Shown here piece by piece: positions 19,740 through 32,900 of a stretch of 64,000 nt of DNA. The stretch is from Herpomyces periplanetae (taxonomy: Eukaryota; Ascomycota; Laboulbeniomycetes; Herpomycetales; Herpomycetaceae). Made by a program: the position numbers and the translations under genes. Position 1 is the first letter of the stretch; each line of letters opens with the position of its first letter. The notes beneath the pieces were generated by a model. The model had not been told where the DNA came from. It saw only the letters and a list, made by a program, of their open reading frames with translations, and made no database searches. The stretch is from contig WMKJ01000016.1 of assembly GCA_009733715.1 (NCBI GenBank), forward strand, positions 62,001-126,000. Reading direction: 5' to 3'.

Positions 19740-22450
19740 TCAAAATTAGCTTAAAAATTAAGCTACGAGATGAAGGACCCCACGAAATCCGTACTTCTCA
19801 TTTTCACTTTGAACTTCCAGCCTTAGCTATCTCGCCATCTTCAAGATAAGACCATCAACTACTTCCCGTAGCTGGAGCTCGATAGAAAAGGTTATCACGA
19901 CTTTGCACATGCGAATAAAATATGTGCACTTGTTATCTTGGAAGGCAGAATAATAGCTGTTTGGTTATCCACAAATGTTGCTAACTCTGATACTCGTAAC
20001 ATATCCTTGTTTAGTATGAACAATATTTAAAACCCATGGCAACATAATTTATCTTAAAGCTTTATCCAATAATGGCAATCTAGATTTCAGTCGGAATGAT
20101 TGACGCTTAGTTCGCAAAGCTATTTGTTATAGGCTCATGGTCATTAATCCTCTTTATCGGGAAGTGACTACTACCGAAAGCCACTTGGAGACTACAAATC
20201 TCAAGCCCTGGCTTTCTACGATCATTATGGAATTGAAGCCACTTGCTCCTTACCATTGGGTAACCATCTGCCTGCCAATTAGCTACTCCCACATGAAGCT
20301 GTGAAAAGACTAAAAATCCTTTGCTCTGACCATAGACAAAACCAAATCATTATCAAAGCTAATTTCTCCCAACCGGCGGGCGCTTGGACTATTCAAGCAT
20401 CATCTCGAATACAATACTTGGCTCTCCAACGCTTAAATGTCTTCGACAAGAGTAATACTGGTGCTATACAGGCCCAGCTATCTATCTACTATCTATATTA
20501 ACAAAGCTAAATACATAATAAGAAGCTGTCATTCATAACTCTAAACAGAAAGCCAAGAGAAACTAAATATCAGTATGACGAACGTGGCTCTACTCTATAA
20601 TATGCAAGATCATATCCTTAGGACTACGGGAAACCAGCAATGAAGTCAATTAACACTGATTCCTATATTATTTGTGGAACCTTGAATGGTTTAAAGAATC
20701 CATAAAATCATGACAGGAAGGCTTGAATTTTTGGCGTATAACACAATTGCAAATATAGCGTGATATATCCAAACGAAGACTGCCGCCAATAACATTTTTT
20801 TAAGGGCCCCAAGGTAACGATTTCACCAGGTTATCCCATTGTTATTAGTTCATGATGCCGGGATTTGTGCGTCATAGCATAAATAACTGACCGGATTCAT
20901 GATTGACATGCAAGAAATTTTCAAATAAAGGCATAGTAAGGTGTGTCTAGTTTTAGTATGACCTTCCCCAGGTATATAACCGGAAGGATTATGTCTTGCT
21001 GAGAGCGCTGTCAGTATCATGGGAGCGCCATGTTAAAGTATATGCTCATATATTCTCACTACCCAGATATTACGTTATGTGAACGAGAAGATCAATCAAC
21101 TACACTTGCCATCTAACTTGATACCTATTTAAAGTGAGCTTAGAAGCAAGTGTAACTAGGTTTGCTTGATTGGTGATAATTAAAACCTATTTATCTACTG
21201 ATACTGCATGAGAGTATATTTCATGTATTTTATAGACAGTAGCAAGTAGCTGTTTTCACCAACGGAGTAGTTGCATTTAGAGGGTGTCATCTTCTGGAAC
21301 ATGTAAGTTACGAAATGAAGGAACTTTTACCATTTAAACTTACAAAAAGTTGAGAGAATATCTGATATAATTTTATCAAAGATGCTCGTCTCCAAACCCA
21401 TATTCAACGTAGAGTCGGTGTGTTTGAGAAATGGTTTATAGCAGAAAGCAGCTTGCTGCGCTAGTCTCCAAGAGTATTTTGCAGTGTTTTTGACCAAGTT
21501 AAATAGTGAACAACATTGGAGGGAGCACTCTTTGACAAGCTAACATTAAATTTTTGCAAGCCCTGAGAAAGATTGGAGGTGCTTTACCGACTGAGGTGGA
21601 TGCTAATCCAAAATGGCTTTAACATTTTTGCCATCCTTGAATATACTGTTTGAAAAAAGGACGAATTTAAAAGAGCTGTGGCACGTTAAATTTGCATTAA
21701 TCAACTTTTACGTACAGACCGATCACGGCAAATTTTTTGGACATACCTAACATGGGAAATATTCTCGGCAATATCTGACAATATGAAAATTTCGTTTAAG
21801 TCAAAGATAAACAAATTAAAGGAGTCACGGAAAACGTTAACAAAATTTCGGGAAATTACTGGAGCGTAAGAAAGATCGAACAGCCTGACTAGATATTCAC
21901 AAAGGCAGTATATAGTGCGGAAGATGGTCTTCCATTAGTCGCACTCTCGGAACTGGAACAGATTATAAGCGGTAAGGTCTCTCTTTGGAAAGATTTTGGT
22001 GCAAGAGATATTGCGTAATGGCTCGCATATATGAGGAAAACGATATCTGTTTACAGCATAGTAGCGTTAAGCCCTCGATAATTCCCATAAAACGGAGCCT
22101 ACTGTCAGATTATATTACAAAAAATTACTGGGAAGCGACAGGGGACTTGGAGAGGGCGGATAAACATTTCATTTCGCTATCATGGCAATGACTGAAGGCT
22201 TGATGCTCATGACTCTTCATTGGATACGTTGAGCCAAAGGGACGGACTGAATCTGGAAGAATAAGTACTTCTGGCATTGCTTTTGCCTGCAGAGAATTGC
22301 CATGATTCACTAAGAGATTCCTGCCGACGAGTAAAGGTGCCGTTCCAAAGTCTATAGACACAAAGGCTTTATATTGCTCCAAAATAAGCATTTTTTAAGT
22401 GATTAAGGATACTTAAGGTGAGCTTAAACTGGAATCTAAAACAGTCTAAA
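19740..22450 (+). mobile_element. Copia-like LTR retrotransposon relic
   Basis: About 19780-20560 aligns by eye with 58110-58790 over its whole length (for example GATAGAAAAGGTTATCACGA against a one-base variant), at roughly 70-75% identity as judged visually. Pre-integrase-like ICALVI...GRIIAV occurs near 19.9 kb. About 2.4 kb further on, near 22.25 kb, GRISTSG matches the Copia RNase H motif DRKSTSG. This spacing fits Copia pol order. Heavily broken fossil; ends are not defined. Confidence 0.7.
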
Positions 22451-23500
22451 CGTAAGGAAATATTTTCAATTTTGAACTGAAGAAAGCATTAAAACTCAAT
22501 CGTGGAGAAACACAGACAAAATATGAATAGATTAGTTGGTACCAATGGAGAGGAGCTTACTAATGACACATAGCTAAAGCAGTCACCGTGAAAGTTTTGT
22601 AATTGGCTGTTGTTTCCTTTGTTGGAGACCTTGAAGGAATCTCGTTGTGGCAGGCAAATAGGACAATTTAAGAGTTTATGGTCAGCTCTACCACAGTCAA
22701 ATTTATTTCGCCTCTTCCTCCTTTTGTGTTTTCATACAATCCAACGGTATAAGGTTATTTAGTTCCGGCTGCAGAAACTGACCAGAGGTGGGTGAAGCAA
22801 ATAAATTTTGTGAAGAAGCTGTTTTTGGATGAATTTACTGGTGAAAAAGTGATAATTGAAGTATCGAAGGACATTTATTTATCCACAAAATTCTCGTGAT
22901 GGCTGTTGTCCAAAAGGATACAAAATTCCGCAAGCTCCTCAATTGAACTGGTAAGAACATCCTAGCTAATCAGAATATTATTGATTTAATTCCTTTGCTC
23001 ATGTTTGAAAACTGATATTTGCACGGGCCTCCAAAACCATTGAAGCGTGCACAATATTAATTTAAAACTTTGAAAGAAAATTGAGAAACAGTTCCGTTTA
23101 TTCAAGAGTGTATATATAACGCTCGAATTGAGTATAAGTATTAGAGCCAAAATTGCACTATTCACAGTAATGAAGTTACCAAATTTTTGAGGATTTTATT
23201 GCTTGAAGGAAGGTGATATCAAAGCAACAAATTCATGATTCAGTGTGTATAAGACACTTCAATACAGTTGTTTCCGACCGATTTGAAAATTTAGACTGCA
23301 ATTAAGAAAAGAATACTGTAAGATTAAACTCCGCTAAAATAAATGCGAGTACAAATGACTTTGAAATCATTCAGGGCACTGACAGGCGAGGAAGAAGAGA
23401 AAGGGTGCGTTAAATATATGAAGAGAGAGACTACAGGGAAGAGTAATAAAAAAAGAGATGCGATACCAAAGAAAAGGGGATCTTAATACATGGAAGGGGA
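22450..23500. other. No gene recognised
   Basis: Moderately AT-rich sequence. It may hold the end of the Copia-like relic, but I could not recognise a motif or a repeat partner. Confidence 0.4.
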
Positions 23501-23720
23501 CGGCTCGCATAAATATTCTTTTTTCATCAACTTATTCTCAGCTCTTGTTCAGGATGTTTTTATCAAATTTTCAAGAGACTTCCAATTGTATTAGAACTTG
23601 AAACAGTGCTTATCGGATAACGCTTGCCATATGTAAAGATAATGATCACAATGTTAATACAAGGCCCCTTTGCTTTTAATTGAATGAGAGGTTTTTGATT
23701 AAGAATATATAAATATTTTT
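23500..23720. mobile_element. Terminal-repeat-like fragment, family R1 (fossil)
   Basis: Similar to the first half of the R1 blocks at 16.9 and 38.35 kb: the order CACAATGTTAATACAAGGCC then CTTTGCTTT parallels CACGATGTTGACACAGGG then CTCTGCTTGC at 16.98 kb. Short and decayed. Confidence 0.5.
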
Positions 23721-23929
23721 GTTTCACATGTCAAATATATCTTCAAAATCATGCATAATAGTGTGCAACCTCAGATTTAACCTACTAGAAGGTGCTGTAC
23801 GATTCCAAGATTGTGTATATATTTTTCACTTGTAATCGTTGGCTGTATATGAAATATTACGATCAAATTACTAACAGAGGGTCAGTTATAGTGTTGTGCA
23901 TGTACAGGAAAAAAAAGTATGATGCATAA

Positions 23930-24400
23930 AGGCAAATCATATCAGACAGGACGGGAGAGAATAGTTGACTTAAAATTACGATAGGACAAGCAAGCTATCA
24001 AATTGCAAATAGACCGTAACCATATTAGGGAGGTTGTACATAGACAAATGTCACAGGCCAATCGTCGTGTCACTCTTGGGTATAAGAGCTCCACAAGAGT
24101 TGTTTGCTAGTATTACTAGATACCAAGCCTTGTATAAATAAATAATACAGACAAGGGAGGAGTATTTGTTATATATAAAATTATAGTATATCGGACAATA
24201 AATATATGAAAAATGAAAGATATGAGAGTTAGTTTGTTCTATACATTTTAGAGCTGAAGAGAGGGTTCCTTGTATCGATAGAATATCACACTTTAACTCA
24301 TTAGCATTGTTTATGGAAAGTCATTGAGAATTAAAAAGTGGACAAAGGAATAAAATGATATGGTTAAGGATTTAACATAGTATTTTTAGAGTATTAATTA
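23930..24400. mobile_element. Terminal-repeat-like block, family R2 (fossil)
   Basis: One of four diverged copies of the R2 block (others near 29.53, 56.87 and 62.63 kb). All four share GCTAGTATTACTAGATACCA or a close variant, followed by a stretch ending in a CAATAAATA-like segment. It lies downstream of the Copia-like relic, as R2 also does at 62.6 kb. Confidence 0.6.
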
Positions 24401-24599
24401 GCACGACTTCTCAATTATGCGCCAATTTGGATGTGGTTCATATGTCTTTGGCAGAGGTTCATTACTGATGAACATGATTGTGGAGTTATCTGGTTGTTAG
24501 TGCATTGTTCTAGTCAGACAGTTTAGCAAAAACAAACGAACGAATTGCCTTTAAAAATAAAATACTTATTGTGAATGAAAAAAAAACTGGTAAGACTGC

Positions 24600-24950
24600 T
24601 AAAAATAAAAATAAACGAAGAGAATCTATTTAGGCTTAAGAAAAGGATATAACAACAAAAATTAAAGAATAAGAGGAAGAATAATTGCACAACTAAATAC
24701 AGGATAAGAGAAAATTTTTACAATATTAGAAATTGTGGAAGGAAGAATTGAAGTTCAAAAAGTAGTCGCTAAAACGAAAAGCAATATGAGGATGATCCTA
24801 TTTTAAGCATGAAAAATGCGATTGCCAACTTTTGTTGCAACAACCCAAAATTTGCAAGGAACGAGCAAGTGAAAGGGAAAACAATATCAATATATGGTAG
24901 AATGCTATTTATATTTTTGGCAGAACTCTAATAACAAGAAAAGTATGTGT
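24600..24950. mobile_element. Terminal-repeat-like block, family R1 (fossil)
   Basis: Diverged R1 copy sharing GCACAACTAAATACAG and a later CCAACTTTTGT segment with the 18.06-18.62 kb copy. Confidence 0.55.
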
Positions 24951-27900
24951 AACTGCTTAGCTTGTTATGGTAGTGGAGAAGTTTAGTGTAATGAGGTAAA
25001 TTGTATTCTGAAGGTAGTCTGTCTCAAACTGTATGGTCAAATTAGTAGAAAATACTGAGATAAAGGAGAGGTCAATATATTTTCCAGGAAGAAATATGTT
25101 TTACAGCTTAGAGATAAAAGATAAAAGAAACAAGAAGCTACATCTTTATATAATTGGGACTTAAAAAATATGGGATCATCAAAAAATTTAAAAGCATTGT
25201 TCTTCTGGAATATCCCAGGCAACTGAAATTTGTGCGAATTAAATTTTCAAGGAATATACACCCACTATTTAATATTAATGGTTGTGTTGAGGAATATGGG
25301 TGGATCTATGAAAGTTCCATGGATAGCTGTTCATTAATCTTTATGGAATAAAAGACGTGTAAATACTTATAATCCTTGGATTAATAATTAAACTTCACCT
25401 CCACAAAGTTAAAGTAAGCCACAACTCGTGGTTGTCATAACCATTATATGCTTCCGGCCAGAATAACAACTATAGTGTTATCATGCTAAGAATTGCACTC
25501 ATGGTAATACGCAGTATGTGGTCAAAACAAAAAGCAGCAAGCAAAATTACTAAAGTGACCGAGTAGTCGCGGGTGAATAAAATTATGCCTGGAGTGTTGA
25601 AATGTGAATCTTTATTATGAGTTCGGTGTGGGACGAAGCAAAAATATGCTAGGTCACAATAAGACTAGCTAATTAACCCATGGGTAATGTACCTGTTATA
25701 CGTTAGAGTGTGTCACTGCACATTATATTGATATAACGACAATAATAATTCCCACTGTGAGCATTATCAATCTGATACGTGGAATTTAGATAATTCGGTC
25801 AATTTTATCATAGTTAAACGAATTGAGAACCATTAAAACCAACATTATCTCAAGTATTAGGTAGTGGGCCTTATGTGTGGGGATCTAAAATCTAATAAAT
25901 TATAAGGAAACGAATTCTCATAATTACTGAAAATCATGTAAAGTGCAGTTTCAGCAATATTCCATGATTAACAATGATAAAATTTGGCCTACAAACATTG
26001 AATTCATAGACAGATAAATACACAGTCGAAAACTGTACCAAATACAGAAATCGATTATCTTTGAAATTAAGAAGGTTATTCGTATTTTCAATGCTGGTAA
26101 AATTAATTTTCGAAAAAATCATGTCAAATTCCAATAAAATAATTATAGACATATTTTGGCATGGAAAATTACAAAAATCTAATTAGAATTCATTAAAAAC
26201 ACAAACTAGCTCCTTAACATTACAAATTAGAAAATAGAAGAAAATATTTCCAATTTAAAATATTATATCAAGTCATCAAAAGAACATTATTGAATTAAAG
26301 TAGATACCAGAAAAAACTATTATACCGATACTTTATCCAATCACTCTTAAATATTAGTTTAAATTTATGAACATGTGAATAATAATGTTTATACAATTTA
26401 ATGTTGGTTAGATTTTTGAAATATTTAGAGGAAAATGACTTTTTGTGCCTCCAATTGGATTACTTCTTTAATTACCTTAGTTAAAATTTACGTATTGTCA
26501 ATTAAATAAATACTTTTAGCTAACAAGCTATTGATGTACATCTGAAATTTCAATATCTTTTTAGACAATTGCCCCCGTTTTGTTATTAATCGTCGGTTCA
26601 TATCAGTGAAATAATAAATACAAGCAAAGTTCATTTCAAGATTCGTTCATTATTTCATAGTACTTGAATAATACACAAAAAAGAACATGTGACACCCAGT
26701 ATGTAACGATAAGCTTTCTTATCAAACTCTCATATATAATTAACCTTTATATTGTAGACTTAATTGATAGTTAACTTAAAATGTAAAGCTTTGAATCTCG
26801 TAAATATTTTTCGCGTATTTGCTTTACGCATACCGCACTAAAATACTTTTAAAATAACATTCATTGGTAATAAAACGCTTTTGAGTTAAAAGAAGTAGCA
26901 TTGATATATTTTGAACTTGAATAGCATCCCAAGCAAATGATTGTATACTTCCGTAAATTTCAGTTAGAAGTTTCAATTCAGAAAATGGGCGATGATCATG
27001 AGAACAAAGCAGTTAGCTTTGATCCGTTACGTTTATTAATAAAAAAAAAACAATCACTTTGAGGTACATGAAAATAATGTATTTCACAAATGAGATTTCA
27101 AAAAATCACCTGCATCATTACATGTATTACAGTTCATATTAATTAAATAATGAATGAATTAAATGATTAATCTGCTTTTGACTTTATGAAGTATATGTGT
27201 ATATTTATTTTACATCAATGAGAGTCTTAGCATCTTATGCTTACTAAAATTTGTCTTGAGGCACTTGATATGTAATTATTAGCAATATCTGTAATAGTCA
27301 AATTTGAGTAGAATTTAGGGATAAAGACTCAAAAACTGGTAACGATGTGAGAAAGATGAAAAATATTCGAAGTTCTTCACCTTAGATCTCAATTATTTCA
27401 GATTTGATTTTATTTATGAAAATGCTTCCGAAATTCAATCTCCTTTTTTAGCTTCTTTTTTAATTTGTATTTTCTTCCATTAAGTATAATTTATATAATT
27501 GTATTCTAAAATAGATTTTCTTGGCTAAATGTGTATTAAAAAAATCTGGACTTTAAATTGACCTTAGTTGTATCTTACACTCAATCGTCTTCACCATTAA
27601 AAATTTTCAACTTATTTGGGAATCAGTGCCTTTCGTCTCCTGTGGTTGAATAAAACAAACAATAATATTGGTAATTTTTGAAACATACCAGTCACTTTAT
27701 TTTGTGGATTGCTATCTAAGCAAAATATATAAACAGGTAGATTAGAATAACACATTGATCCCCTCTTGGCGAGCAAGAAAAAGTATTGTTTTAAAAATAT
27801 TTATATTTTTTTTTTCAAACTCATATGTATTATCACATTGTAATAACATCCACAAGATAGATAAGTATGTTGACAAAGTTATGGGTATCTTTGGGACAAC

Positions 27901-29520
27901 TTCTATTTGAAGATGTGAAAAGATCGTTTAAAATATATATGCACACTTGTTAATACAATTTTTCTTAAAATAGAAAAACACCACATATATATTTTAGAAA
28001 TATACATCATGTGATTCTAAAATCAGTGTAAATTTCAAAATATGAAATGATGCATTAAAAGCCACTCAATAAATTTTCATCCCACGTCTTAAGAGCTTAA
28101 CGACCTATTTTACTGAAATATTTCGCCAGGCAGAGTCAATGCTCCACTAGGATGATTCGGCTTTCCAGACTCCTATCAACAAGGACATTCTAAATATCTT
28201 CAAGCATTACGTATACGCACATACAATTCATTCATATTTCTTTTACTTTACCATTCATAGCTGCAAATTTATAATTTCGAATCTTCAAACATGCTGTAAC
28301 CGCAGCCCACACATATTACATGCTAAGGGTCAGTAAATATTCGCATTTTTGTCAGTTGAAATAAAGTAAACAATATGTTTATAGTGACCATGATAATTGA
28401 TATATATTGGCTTTGATTAAAACCCATGATAAGATGAAGGTTTGTATAAAAATTAAATTTTGCTATAGAAACCATTTGTTGAATAAAGTAGATATTCAAT
28501 AATTCGCCGATTAACAAACTCTTAACTTGCAAAAAAAGCAATAATATACTATCTTCCAATAAATATGGTCCATATATTGAGCAAAACTAAATAGCTATAA
28601 TTTTAACAGTAACAACAGTACATATCATGATTACTACGAAAATAATATAATAAAATATTGGTTGCAAAAGATACTACTTTTATACTTATAGCATTTTCAA
28701 AAATTTTAAGCGATTCTCGAGCTTCGAATATCTTACATACTATGCCACTAGAGAGATATAGTCAATTTTTAATGTCAATGTTAGTTTAATCAGAAGCAGT
28801 TATAGTTCAAGAATTATAATTATTCTTCTTGCGGTGACTTGTATCTTTATTATCGTTTATAGGAATTTAATACCATGAGTAATTGTGAAGGTTCTATTAT
28901 GCATACATTCACATATATGGAAAAAGGTTTTGTTACATGTACCAAGTATCTATAAGCAACTAAAATTGGATATTTAAGGGCTGCTTTATATTGTAAATAT
29001 GTAACTCAGCATAATAGAGAAATTTGACAAGCCCGTTAACTAGAATATATCGAAAAATGTCATTCTCGTATATATATATAGTGTATATTTTTTAATTGTG
29101 ATTGCCATGGAATAATTGTTTGATTTTGTTGTCACAAAATATATGATCAGATAGCAGTTGTTATAGAAAGCGCTTTGGCTTTAACAGCGATAACAGGCAG
29201 TCGCAACTTGATATTATTTATTTAACTAATTTTTATCGCTATTAAGAGTTGGTTGAGCTTCCAAGTATGCTATTTATTAAATTATCAAGCAAATTACCAT
29301 AAAACTTTCTATATTTCTAGATTGAGCGGTTATCACTATACACTTTTCATCTTGTTTCCGTTTCTTGAAAAATAATAATATTGTAAATAGTTTATAATTG
29401 TTTCTATACATTTTATCGGTATATTTCCATAGAAATTAGTTGTCAGCCAATATTAAATATGGGCCATTATATTTTAAAAGGAGATTTTCATTGAAAAAAT
29501 CTAAAACAAAATAAACTTTT
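24950..29520. other. AT-rich desert, nothing recognised
   Basis: About 4.6 kb of very AT-rich sequence. Open frames are all under 90 codons and show no known motif. No repeat partner elsewhere in the window was found by eye. Confidence 0.55.
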
Positions 29521-29940
29521 ACTATATACAGACGTACGTGACGAGTCAATTAAGGTGCTATGCATGAGCACAAGAATTATATAAGCGTAATAAGCTGGTA
29601 TTACTAAGTACAAAGGCTTGTTAAAGTTAATATTGACAAGGAATAGGTGAGTACTGGATAAATAAGGCGTTTAGCATATCAAACAATAAATACAAAATAT
29701 AAAATATGATATAAAGGAAACTTGGTAAATTCTGTATTATCTGGAGCGTAAAATATCTGCTACAGACAAAGTTATGGGTCACAAATATTTCATTTTGTTT
29801 ATTAAAATTTGAGAAGCAAAAATATTCAACAAATAAATTTAATGAAATAGTAAGAGATGTAAAATCCTGCTTTCTTGAACTAAAAATAAACAAGGTATCG
29901 GTTGTGTTTTCCATTTTTGTCAGTTAAGCAAAACTAAATA
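29520..29940. mobile_element. Terminal-repeat-like block, family R2 (fossil, solitary)
   Basis: Shares ACAGACGTACGTGACGAGTC with the 57.0 kb copy (one position differs in the middle) and the GCTGGTATTACTAAGTACAA segment with all R2 copies. No retrotransposon coding relic is seen nearby, so it may be a solo terminal repeat. Confidence 0.6.
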
Positions 29941-32900
29941 CCCAGGTAAAATATTTTAATAATGAATTACTTTATTAAATAATATTTATACGTAAAAACA
30001 CAATTTTACAAATTTATCAAGAACAAACTAAAACAGAAAATTTAATAATCAATATATGTCTGCACATGCTTAGTAGGAAATGATTTATAAATGACTGGTA
30101 ATTGTTAAAATTTTTGACAAATATGGTGGGTTAATGAGTAGATGATATCACCATCTTATTCACTAATGGCGAAAGTTCACGAATAATACTCAAATCATAT
30201 CAATTGATGAAGAGTTCGGAAATTTTTAGTGGTTACTAATTGAAAAATAAACAACATTATTACCACACTCAGAACCAATAATTGCTTATATATTATGAAA
30301 AATTTAGCATCTTATTGATAAATCTTATATATTGTGTATGGATTCATCGAAATTCTATTAATTGACAATATCTATTTATGTATGTTTGTATTGATCTCAT
30401 TTTTGCGTAATCTATAATATGAACATTTACTGAGATCTTGCTTGTTTTTCTTATTTCCATCAAACAAGATTGAGTTTTACATTATTAACCTTTAAATAAC
30501 TTCCTTTGGGCTCTTATATTCGAGTCTTATTTAAAACAAAACCTACCAATTTTAGCCTGAAACTTTATCAATAAAATGGACCTTTCCCCAATTCGAGAGA
30601 AAATAGAACTAACCAAAATTTTTTCTTTCACAGTTGCTCCATATCTATTTCCACAAATATTGTATTTATTATACATCTATTAGTTACTTGTCCCATGTTA
30701 ATATTATTATTCATTTAACCAACCTGATACCTAAAAGTATTAATTCACAACCTTTATAAAGCTTCTGCGTTCATACGTGGCACTCTGTTGAATTTGTAAC
30801 ATACGTCTAATGCAGGGTGACAAAGAGAAAACACAAAAACTTATACCTTAGCAACCCGGTCACTGTGAGCTTGGTATGAGATTGCACCCAAATTGTTACA
30901 CCCGATCATGTAAATGTTTTTGACTTATGAATCAAAATATATTAATTATTTTCCAATAATAAATGTTGAGCTGAGAGCATTGATTGTTTTAGATATTTTT
31001 TATCCTGCAGCTTCCTATAAAAGCTAGCCTAATGATTTATTTCAGGTCGCTTTAATTCCGATGTACTTCTTTCTGGCCATTTATTTGCTTATTGTTTGAC
31101 GTGTGGCGTGACTTAACGGCCTAAATAACTATGTTTAGTGGCTTAATTAATTGAAAACTTATCTTGACTTTATTTACCGTATATAATTATAATATTAGAA
31201 TAGAAGTGATGCACGATAAACCTAATCTACTAAAGAGATTAAGAACTGTAAGTAATAAAAATCAAAAAAAGCAAATGATTAAGTTTTTCTTTTAAACGGT
31301 TTATTCATACATCATCATAATTATCACAACATACAATAATACTACTAAAATTTGGACGAAAATAATGCATTCCATCTCCATTCAAGATAGCTCGCTCATT
31401 CTCTTTGACACTAGAATCTCTATCAGTAAAAATCTTCTAGATTACGAGATTATTTTAAATCACGTACTCGAGTGATGTGAAATCTCTAGCCCTACAGAAC
31501 AGAATTCTACTCCAGCTCTATTCCATCCAATCATTCATTTAATGAGTGGAAATGCCAATTTTGCTTCTTACTTGGCTCATATATGTTATTGAAAATCTTA
31601 GATATTGAAACTCATACCCTAAATAATCTACCAGCTACTATAAAGTTTTAAATTATAATAAATAAAGTGGCAAGTGATTAAAATATGACATTGAATATTT
31701 TAGACAACCCGATGTAATGTGCTAATATATTTAAATGTTTTGTAATTAACGAGATTCTTGATATTGGCGTCAATTCTAAAACGACATTAAACAAGGCCAG
31801 CATCGAAAACTCTTTCCGTCTAAACATCCAGATTGATGTTATAAGTAAATTATTTTGGTTGTACAGGTAACTGTCCAGTTACTATATTACGCTTTTTGCC
31901 ATGAGACAAAAATCGTCATTGATATTCTCGTTATTTATTCGCAAGACCTTATGTTTACCTATTTCATGGATTTGAGGAACGGAAAACTGTTTTCAAGTAT
32001 AAGATAGTAACAACTTACAAAAATCCATATAGATGATGATTGAGCAAGAATAATAATTGTAACTGTATACTAAGTAATTGTTTTCTCCAAATATAACCTG
32101 AAACGACTTACATTATCATAAACCACGAGTGTCACTTGCCTTTATTCCATAATCTACTAACAATCGCTCATTCTTGTGAAAAAGTTATACGACGATTCTC
32201 CCAGAACATGCAGGCTTTAACTTCAATGCCTGCATCCGAACCAAAAAGTAAGTCATACATTTATATGTCTTGCTAAGTCATTTAAAATTGGCATGTTGCA
32301 TTAAATCCGTTTTGATTGTCTGTAGGACCAGTTCTCAAATTCATCGTTTGATGACTTTAAATATAAGACTCCATTTATTACCGATTTTTCCACTGTGTTT
32401 AGATTCCAACTCTCTCACATTCTAAAACTTCCAAAATTGTGCGGGACTTGAATAAATGAACCAGTATCATTATTCTACATCAAAGTATAAATAACTTCCA
32501 AACAAAAAGTTAAAGTGTTACTAGGAAACCACCTGTGGCGTGTATTAGTTAATCAGAGTCACTTCATGTTATGTCGCGTGAAAGTAACACGTGAATTCTC
32601 AGAAGAATAATAATCTATAATATCGCGTGAAATCCTTTACTGCAAGTGGTACTGATCACACAGTCAAATGATACAGTTGATATGAAAAATAGTCAGGTAT
32701 CTTTTCACTCTTCACAACGCAACAAAAAAAAGTCATTTTAGTGATGTCATATGCCAAAAATATGCTTTTAATATTGGTATGGGAACAATGCTTGGTGAGT
32801 GAATTTCACACAGTGTAATATTTAAAGTAGTTATCGCTATACCACTCAAAAAGTACGATTGTATTGTCCTTTTTCCAAGTAAATCCTGACAGACACAGTA

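Noticed and set aside
20107-20501. Open frames of 61 and 66 codons as small host genes
   Set aside because: They lie inside a Copia-like relic with a collinear copy at 58 kb; remnants or chance.
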